Below the pieces are notes generated by a model, which saw only the letters and a list, made by a program, of their open reading frames with translations, was not told the origin of the DNA and made no database searches. The position numbers and the translations under genes were made by a program. From Cyanobacteriota bacterium (GTDB lineage: Bacteria > Cyanobacteriota > Cyanobacteriia > Phormidesmidales > Phormidesmidaceae), in assembly GCA_027619675.1 (NCBI GenBank), contig JAQCHG010000016.1, forward strand, positions 1 through 11,238: a DNA stretch of 11,238 bases, read 5' to 3'. Of the stretch, positions 6,303-11,238 are shown one piece after another (position 1 is the stretch's first letter; every line of letters starts with the position of its first letter).

Positions 6303-6357
6303 GCTTTCCGCGACTTTGTGCTGCACTTTTCAACTCTCTCATTTTTGGAGTCTATTC

Positions 6358-9300
6358 ATGGCCACAAGTTTCACGGTCAACTTGGGCGATCTGGCTTTTA
6401 TCTTGAGGCAGATCAAAATCTCTGAAGATACTTCGCTTGCCTACACCGACACGCCCAAGACGATTTTGCAGTCGATCATGGATGAGTACGGGGCATCGGC
6501 GGAAACGGCAACTCAATTGCCCTTTGGTCTGCGGACTATCCGTGGGGATTACAACAGTTTGATCCCTGGGCAAGAGCTCTTTGGGGCGGCTGACACGTTG
6601 TTTCCCCGCTTACTAGAGCCTGATTTTCGCGACGATGCCGATGGGGATGTGATGCCCCTGGGGCCGGGTCCATTTGCTCCGGTGGTTGACAACACGGACT
6701 ATGGCCAAGTGGGGCAAAACGTGGCCGATGCCGATCCCCGGATTATTTCTAACCTGGTGGTTGATCTGTCGGTGGATAACCCGGCGGCGATCGCGGCTTT
6801 CCTCAACAACCCCCTGTCGGTAGCCGCCTTTGAAGAGCAGTACGGGTTTACCCCCACCTCAGCTTGGCTGAACGACCCGGCCAACCGGGCAGCGGCCAAC
6901 GAAGCCCTACAGGTTCTCCCCAACCAATCACCGGATGTAGGGCTGTCTAAAGGGTTTAACTCCTGGATGACCTTCTTTGGTCAGTTCTTTGACCATGGTT
7001 TAGACCTGGTCACTAAGGGCAACGCGGGCACGGTCTACATTCCCTTACAGGACGACGATCCCCTGCTGGCTGGTGCGGATGGCATCTTTGGCACTGCGGA
7101 TGACCTGCCAGAGCATTTGCGGTTTATGGCCCTGACTCGGGCCACCCCCACCCTGGATGAAAACGGGGTGCCGCAGCACGAAAACACTACTTCCCCCTTC
7201 GTTGACCAAAACCAGACCTATACCTCCCACGCCTCCCATCAAGTTTTCTTGAGGGAGTACGAGCTGATTGACGGGGTGCCGGTCGCCACGGGCAAGCTGT
7301 TGGATGGTGCCCTTGAGCACAGCCTGAGTGACTGGGGAGATGTCAAGGCCCAAGCCCTGGAGAAGTTGGGGATCGCCCTGACAGACTTTGATGTGCATAA
7401 TGTGCCGCTGTTGGTGACCGACCAATACGGCAAGTTCGTCCCTGGCCCCAATGGCTATCCCCAATTTGTCCTCAGCGATGGCAGCTTTTTAGAAGCGTCC
7501 CCCGGCGGGACGGCGGTGCCGGGTAATGCCCTCCGCACCAATCATCAGTTTTTGATTGATATTGCCCACCACGCTGCACCGGACGTCGTGACCCGAGATC
7601 CCAATACGGGTGCGCCCCTTGCTATTCCCGTCGCGCAAGTCGCCGATCAGGACATCATCAGCGGCTTTGACGCCCTGGATGAGATTGATCAAACCGGGGA
7701 TGGGCTCTACACCCTGGCGGATGTGGAAGCCCAGGCGGCGGCGGCGGACCTGGATGGCTCCGTTGTGGTTGATGGGGAAGTCACCCTCGACGAACTGAAT
7801 GAGATTACGGGGGATGCCACCGTTAGCGGCAATATTCTGGCAGCCCTGGACACCAACCAGGATGGTGTGATCAGCGAGGCCGACGACACCCAAGTAAGTG
7901 ACGACGGGAACCCCTTCACCTACGACGACGAGATGTTGGAGGCCCACTACGTCACGGGTGATGGGCGGGGGAATGAAAATGCGGCCCTGACGGCGGTGCA
8001 CTCGGTTTTCCACTCCGAACACAATCGGATGGTGGACGCGAACAAGGTCACCATTTTGTCCTCTGGGGATCCGGCGTTTATTAATGAATGGCTGGCGCTT
8101 GATCTGACGGCGCAACAGGCGACGGATCTGGCGGCCCTGGACAGCACCGATGCAGCGGCCCTCGCCGCCTTTGCTGACACCCTGCGCTGGGATGGGGAGC
8201 GGCTGTTCCAAGCCGCTAAGTTCAGCACTGAGATGCAGTACCAGCACTTGGTCTTCGAGGAGTTTGGCCGCACCATTCAGCCGGCGATCGATCCCTTTGT
8301 TTTCAACAACAGCCCTGATGTGGATCCGTCAATTTTGGCGGAATTTGCCCATACGGTGTACCGCTTTGGCCACTCCATGTTGACGGGGACGGTCGATCGC
8401 TTAGACAACAGCTTGAACCCTCTGGATGGGGCGACGGAGCAGGAAACCCTGCTGGCAACGTTCCTCAATCCACAGATCTATGCGGCCAGTGGGGCCACGA
8501 CGGAAGAAATCAACGCCAACTTTGTGCGTGGTTTGACGCGGGATGTGGGCAGCGCCATTGATGAGCACATTGTGGATGACCTGCGCAGCAACCTACTGGG
8601 GCTGCCGTTGGATCTGGCAACCTTAAACCTGGCCCGTGGGCGAGAAACTGGGGTGCCCTCGCTGAACAATGCCCGTGCCCAACTTTACGATGGGACGGGG
8701 CTGACGGCGCTGAAGCCCTACACCAGTTGGATTGATTTCACCGCTCACCTCAAGAACCCGCTGTCGATTGTTAACTTCATCGCGGCGTATGGCACCCACC
8801 AGAGCATCCAGGATCAAGACACCCTAGCTGGCAAGCGGGCCGCCGCCATGGAGTTGGTGTTTGGCACAGAAGAGTTTCTGATGTCCACCACGGCAGCAAC
8901 CATCGCCAACAGCAACTTTGAAGCTAATTCCTTAGCCTCTGGCCAGCCCAGCGTCATTTCCCACTCTTTGGGCAATTACACGACAACGGCACCCACAGGT
9001 TGGACCATCACCGGGGGCGTGGGTGGTTTGTATGACCCCGCTGACAGCGTCAGTGATCCCAGTGGTCATGACGGGGGCAATGTGGTGTGGCTCAGACAGG
9101 GGGCAACCCTGGCCCAAAATACGGGCGTCGTGCTGGCGGAGGGGGCGAGCTATGAACTCACCTTCAAGGTGGGCGATCGCACCAACATGGCGTGGCCTGG
9201 GGGCACCGCTCGGTTGGTGGCCGATGATGGCGTGAATCCGCCCGTGGTGTTGAGCGCGATCGCCCTGCCGGAACCCGCCGATGGTCAGTGGGCACCCGTC

Positions 9301-11238
9301 ACCCTCAATTCTGGTGACATTGATGCCGCGTTGGCGGGCCGCACCCTGCGCATTGAAATTCAGCAAAATGCGGCGGGGGGAAGTAACCAGATCCTGATCG
9401 ACAACATTGCCCTCACCCAGACCCTCATGGAGTCTGTGAATGGGGCGGGTGTGCCTGCCGATCGCCTTGACTTCCTCAACGGCAGAGGGGCTTACGCTAA
9501 TGGTTTGGGTGGCCTCAACGACGTGGACTTTTGGGTGGGGGGCTTAGCAGAGGCTAACCCAGAGTTCGGCGGCATGTTGGGCACCACCTTTAACTATGTG
9601 TTTGAGTACCAAATGGAGGCATTGCAAAACGGCGATCGCTTCTATTATCTGACCCGGACCCAAGGGTTAAACCTGCTCAACGTCCTGGAGAACAACACCT
9701 TCGCCGATCTGGTGATGCGGAATACGGACCTGGGGCAAAACCCCCACTCCACCCACATCAGCGGTCAGATTTTCCTCACCCCCGATCACATCATTGAGCT
9801 AGATCGCGGCATCGCCCAGGCAGACTACAACCCCGATAACGATCTCGGCTTCGACCCAGACGATACCCAAATGCGGGATCCGGTGGGAGCACCCGGCGAG
9901 TTCATCTTTAACTCCAAAGTGGTGCGTGACTATAGCAACGCTGGTCAAGTGGTCGATCCTGTAACGGGCATTACCCACGATGTCGGCGGCTTCCTCCAGT
10001 TTTTTGGCGGTGAGCACGTTGTTCTGGGGGGCACCGAGGGCAATGACACCCTCATTGGTGGCATCGGTGACGACACCCTCTGGGGCGATGCCGGAGATGA
10101 TTACCTCAACGGTGGCGACGGTGCCGACCAAGTCTTTGGGGGCGCTGGCGATGACATCATCGAAGACTCCTTTGGTGATGATGTCCTGCGGGGTGAAGCT
10201 GGCAACGATGTCATCAGCACCTCCGCCGGGATTGACCTCGTAATTGCAGGCCAAGACAGCGACTACGTTGTCCTGGGTCTGGATGCTTCTGAGGTCTTTG
10301 GGGGTGAAGGCAATGACTTCATCCTAGGCAGTGCAGGCGGCGACTTTTTGCTGGGGAATGAAGGCGACGACTGGATTGAAGGGGCGGCGGGCTTCGACAC
10401 CCTGGCGGGTGACAACTCTGACCTCTTCTTTAACAGTCCCATCCAGGGCCATGACGTGTTGTTTGGCCATGGTGATGAAACCGACTACGACGCGGAATCG
10501 GGCGATGACATCATGGGCTCTGGCCCCAGTGTCTTCCGCTATGAGGGCATGTTTGGCTTTGACTGGGGCATTGCCAAGAACGACACCTCAGCCATTGATT
10601 TTGACCTGACCCGCCCCATCTTCACCACCGATGTCAACGACATCCTGCGCGATCGCTTCGACAACGTTGAAGCCCTCTCCGGTTGGGATGGCGACGATGT
10701 GCTAGCGGGTGACGACAAAGGCCATGTCTTTGGGGTGGGTGAAGTAGCCGCCCCCGGCGGTGCCAACCCCCTGGATGTCATGTTCTATGACGTTGATGCT
10801 ACGGGAGCAGTCGTGGTCGATAACCTCCTCACTCAAGCTGGGGTCGATCGCATCAATGGCTTCAGAGAATGGTTTGATGGCGCTACCACCACCCTTGGCA
10901 CCGAAGGGCTTGGCCCCGTGGCCGACACCTTCTTCCGGGAAGGGAACGTGCTCATGGGAGGTGGCGGCAGCGACACCATCATGGGTCGGGGCGGTTTCGA
11001 CATCATTGATGGCGACGCCTGGTTAAACGTGCGAATCCAGATTGTGATTCCCGACGGTCCCCATGCGGGTACCTACTCGGCGGAATCCATGAGCACGGAT
11101 ACGGCGGTGGCTGGTCCCTATGCCGGTCGAGTCTTCAATGTGGATGCCAATGGCGATCCCGACTTCAGCAGCCCCGCCTTTGGCGGTCGCGCCCTCACCT
11201 CCCTGATGTTGGATCGCACCATCAATCCCGGCAACATG
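6358..11238 (+). CDS. Peroxicin-type multidomain heme peroxidase with RTX repeats (C-terminus cut by window edge)
   Basis: The frame is open for 1627 codons to the right edge. ATG 6358 has a ggag site at 6347-6350, seven bases upstream. The enzyme belongs to the animal-type heme peroxidase (peroxidase-cyclooxygenase) superfamily, bacterial peroxicin branch, and should oxidise halides or organic donors with H2O2. Catalytic landmarks: GLRTIRGDYNSL (57-68), DPRIISN (126-132), distal FFGQFFDHGLDL with Gln209, Asp212 and His213, calcium-loop-like TSPFVDQN (278-285), GDGRGNE with catalytic Arg537 and Glu540, HSEHNR (552-557), proximal RFGH with His672, and LNLARGRETG (756-765). The core resumes with DVDFWVGGLAE (1055-1065) and NGDRFYYL (1091-1098). 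EF-hand-like loops (about 434-512) and a beta-sandwich-like module (about 851-1021) interrupt the core. RTX nonapeptides start at 1224. No N-terminal signal peptide is seen, so C-terminal type I secretion is inferred. No exporter gene is in the window. Substrate and role (defence, adhesion, oxidant handling) are unknown. Confidence 0.93.
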   Translation, partial: MATSFTVNLGDLAFILRQIKISEDTSLAYTDTPKTILQSIMDEYGASAETATQLPFGLRTIRGDYNSLIPGQELFGAADTLFPRLLEPDFRDDADGDVMPLGPGPFAPVVDNTDYGQVGQNVADADPRIISNLVVDLSVDNPAAIAAFLNNPLSVAAFEEQYGFTPTSAWLNDPANRAAANEALQVLPNQSPDVGLSKGFNSWMTFFGQFFDHGLDLVTKGNAGTVYIPLQDDDPLLAGADGIFGTADDLPEHLRFMALTRATPTLDENGVPQHENTTSPFVDQNQTYTSHASHQVFLREYELIDGVPVATGKLLDGALEHSLSDWGDVKAQALEKLGIALTDFDVHNVPLLVTDQYGKFVPGPNGYPQFVLSDGSFLEASPGGTAVPGNALRTNHQFLIDIAHHAAPDVVTRDPNTGAPLAIPVAQVADQDIISGFDALDEIDQTGDGLYTLADVEAQAAAADLDGSVVVDGEVTLDELNEITGDATVSGNILAALDTNQDGVISEADDTQVSDDGNPFTYDDEMLEAHYVTGDGRGNENAALTAVHSVFHSEHNRMVDANKVTILSSGDPAFINEWLALDLTAQQATDLAALDSTDAAALAAFADTLRWDGERLFQAAKFSTEMQYQHLVFEEFGRTIQPAIDPFVFNNSPDVDPSILAEFAHTVYRFGHSMLTGTVDRLDNSLNPLDGATEQETLLATFLNPQIYAASGATTEEINANFVRGLTRDVGSAIDEHIVDDLRSNLLGLPLDLATLNLARGRETGVPSLNNARAQLYDGTGLTALKPYTSWIDFTAHLKNPLSIVNFIAAYGTHQSIQDQDTLAGKRAAAMELVFGTEEFLMSTTAATIANSNFEANSLASGQPSVISHSLGNYTTTAPTGWTITGGVGGLYDPADSVSDPSGHDGGNVVWLRQGATLAQNTGVVLAEGASYELTFKVGDRTNMAWPGGTARLVADDGVNPPVVLSAIALPEPADGQWAPVTLNSGDIDAALAGRTLRIEIQQNAAGGSNQILIDNIALTQTLMESVNGAGVPADRLDFLNGRGAYANGLGGLNDVDFWVGGLAEANPEFGGMLGTTFNYVFEYQMEALQNGDRFYYLTRTQGLNLLNVLENNTFADLVMRNTDLGQNPHSTHISGQIFLTPDHIIELDRGIAQADYNPDNDLGFDPDDTQMRDPVGAPGEFIFNSKVVRDYSNAGQVVDPVTGITHDVGGFLQFFGGEHVVLGGTEGNDTLIGGIGDDTLWGDAGDDYLNGGDGADQVFGGAGDDIIEDSFGDDVLRGEAGNDVISTSAGIDLVIAGQDSDYVVLGLDASEVFGGEGNDFILGSAGGDFLLGNEGDDWIEGAAGFDTLAGDNSDLFFNSPIQGHDVLFGHGDETDYDAESGDDIMGSGPSVFRYEGMFGFDWGIAKNDTSAIDFDLTRPIFTTDVNDILRDRFDNVEALSGWDGDDVLAGDDKGHVFGVGEVAAPGGANPLDVMFYDVDATGAVVVDNLLTQAGVDRINGFREWFDGATTTLGTEGLGPVADTFFREGNVLMGGGGSDTIMGRGGFDIIDGDAWLNVRIQIVIPDGPHAGTYSAESMSTDTAVAGPYAGRVFNVDANGDPDFSSPAFGGRALTSLMLDRTINPGNM
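7657..7893 (+). other. EF-hand-like calcium-binding insertion in the peroxidase domain
   Basis: This covers protein residues about 434-512. Two canonical 12-residue loops are visible: DQTGDGLYTLAD (444-455) and DTNQDGVISEAD (498-509), each with acidic or oxygen ligands at positions 1, 3, 5, 9 and 12 and Gly at position 6. A third, degenerate acidic stretch, DLDGSVVVDGEVTLDE, lies between them (464-479). The block sits between NHQFLIDIAHHA (395-406) and the catalytic arginine motif, so it is an insertion in the catalytic domain rather than a terminal tail. It probably binds calcium outside the cell. Confidence 0.75.
8908..9420 (+). other. Beta-sandwich (carbohydrate-binding-like) insertion in the peroxidase domain
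   Basis: This covers protein residues about 851-1021. It opens with NSNFE and has TAPTGWTITGG, then GGNVVWLRQGATLAQNTGVV, EGASYELTFKVGDRT, and closes with GSNQILIDNIALTQ. The 'N..FE ... P.GW ... G.n.. ...Q.l ... G..Y.L.f.vG ... iDni.l' pattern is typical of jelly-roll modules found in secreted proteins, some of which bind carbohydrate. It separates MELVFGTEEF (about 832-841) from the resumed peroxidase core (LDFLNGRGAYANG). Fold is inferred from pattern; ligand is unknown. Confidence 0.6.
10027..10410 (+). repeat. RTX (hemolysin-type) calcium-binding nonapeptide repeats
   Basis: This covers protein residues 1224-1351. Repeats follow GGxGxDxLx: GGTEGNDTL, GGIGDDTLW, GDAGDDYLN, GGDGADQVF, GGAGDDIIE, then GEAGNDVIS and, after a gap, GGEGNDFIL and GNEGDDWIE. 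Such repeats fold into a calcium-filled beta-roll after export and usually precede the C-terminal type I secretion signal. A single further unit lies near residue 1442 (GWDGDDVLAGDD). Confidence 0.93.
10942..11016 (+). repeat. Second RTX patch
   Basis: This covers protein residues 1529-1553. GNVLMGGGGSDTIMGRGGFD, followed by IIDGD, makes about two to three further nonapeptides. It is separated from the main block by nearly 180 residues that contain only one isolated repeat unit (GWDGDDVLAGDD, near 1442). The protein continues beyond it to the window edge, so more repeats may follow outside. Confidence 0.85.

Larger units (their letters stand above)
5730..6357. other. Intergenic region upstream of the peroxidase with several hairpin-forming segments
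   Basis: This 628 bp has no credible gene. It carries inverted repeats at 5795-5880, 6037-6076, 6110-6135, 6241-6268 and 6287-6302, and a run of seven G at 6020-6026. The density of short perfect stems suggests either a long structured leader for the peroxidase mRNA or remnants of repeats. No unambiguous promoter could be picked. Confidence 0.5.

Noticed and set aside
7489..8247. Minus-strand 252-codon frame, with further minus frames at 7045-7464, 8932-9366 and 9799-10254
   Set aside because: All are antisense to the peroxidase. GC-rich coding DNA with biased third positions yields long opposite-strand frames. The sense frame carries all catalytic and RTX motifs.

Overview
The window looks like chromosomal DNA of a cyanobacterium, probably a filamentous or marine/thermal type with fairly GC-rich coding DNA. 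The evidence is ten copies of the HIP1 octamer gcgatcgc (starting at 730, 902, 3219, 3255, 5211, 6787, 9173, 9256, 9632 and 10649; chance would give about 0.2). The gene content agrees: a near-complete RbcR-type LysR regulator, the photosystem II assembly protein Psb34, a cyanobacterial [2Fe-2S] ferredoxin, a PEP-CTERM protein and a giant peroxicin-type heme peroxidase. No rRNA, tRNA, CRISPR array, transposase or phage gene could be recognised.

Layout. 1-957 (minus): rbcR, cut by the left window edge a few codons before its end. 958-1394: divergent intergenic region. 1395-2222 (plus): cyanobacterial protein of unknown function with a roadblock/LC7-like N-terminal half. 2308-2802 (plus): adrenodoxin-type ferredoxin with a long C-terminal extension. 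2803-3359: intergenic region with degenerate dispersed repeats, then the psb34 upstream region. 3360-3530 (plus): psb34. 3648-3679: a long perfect hairpin between psb34 and the convergent gene. 3735-4412 (minus): PEP-CTERM surface protein. 4413-6357: almost 2 kb with no convincing gene, holding an AT-rich stretch, one doubtful ORF (5394-5729, minus) and several RNA-hairpin-like inverted repeats. 6358 to the right edge (plus): an open reading frame of at least 1627 codons for a secreted multidomain heme peroxidase with RTX calcium-binding repeats, cut by the window edge.

How the genes relate. The left half is photosynthesis and redox housekeeping: regulation of carbon fixation (RbcR), electron transfer (ferredoxin) and photosystem II assembly (Psb34). 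These are neighbours rather than one clear operon, because gaps of 85 and 557 bp with hairpins or repeats separate the plus-strand genes. The right half is cell-surface or extracellular: a Sec-exported PEP-CTERM protein and a peroxidase probably exported by a type I system. Their own export machinery (exosortase, ABC exporter) is not in the window.

No clearly new multi-gene system is visible. The most unusual object is the peroxidase. Its catalytic domain is interrupted twice, once by an EF-hand cluster and once by a predicted beta-sandwich module, while all recognised catalytic residues are kept.
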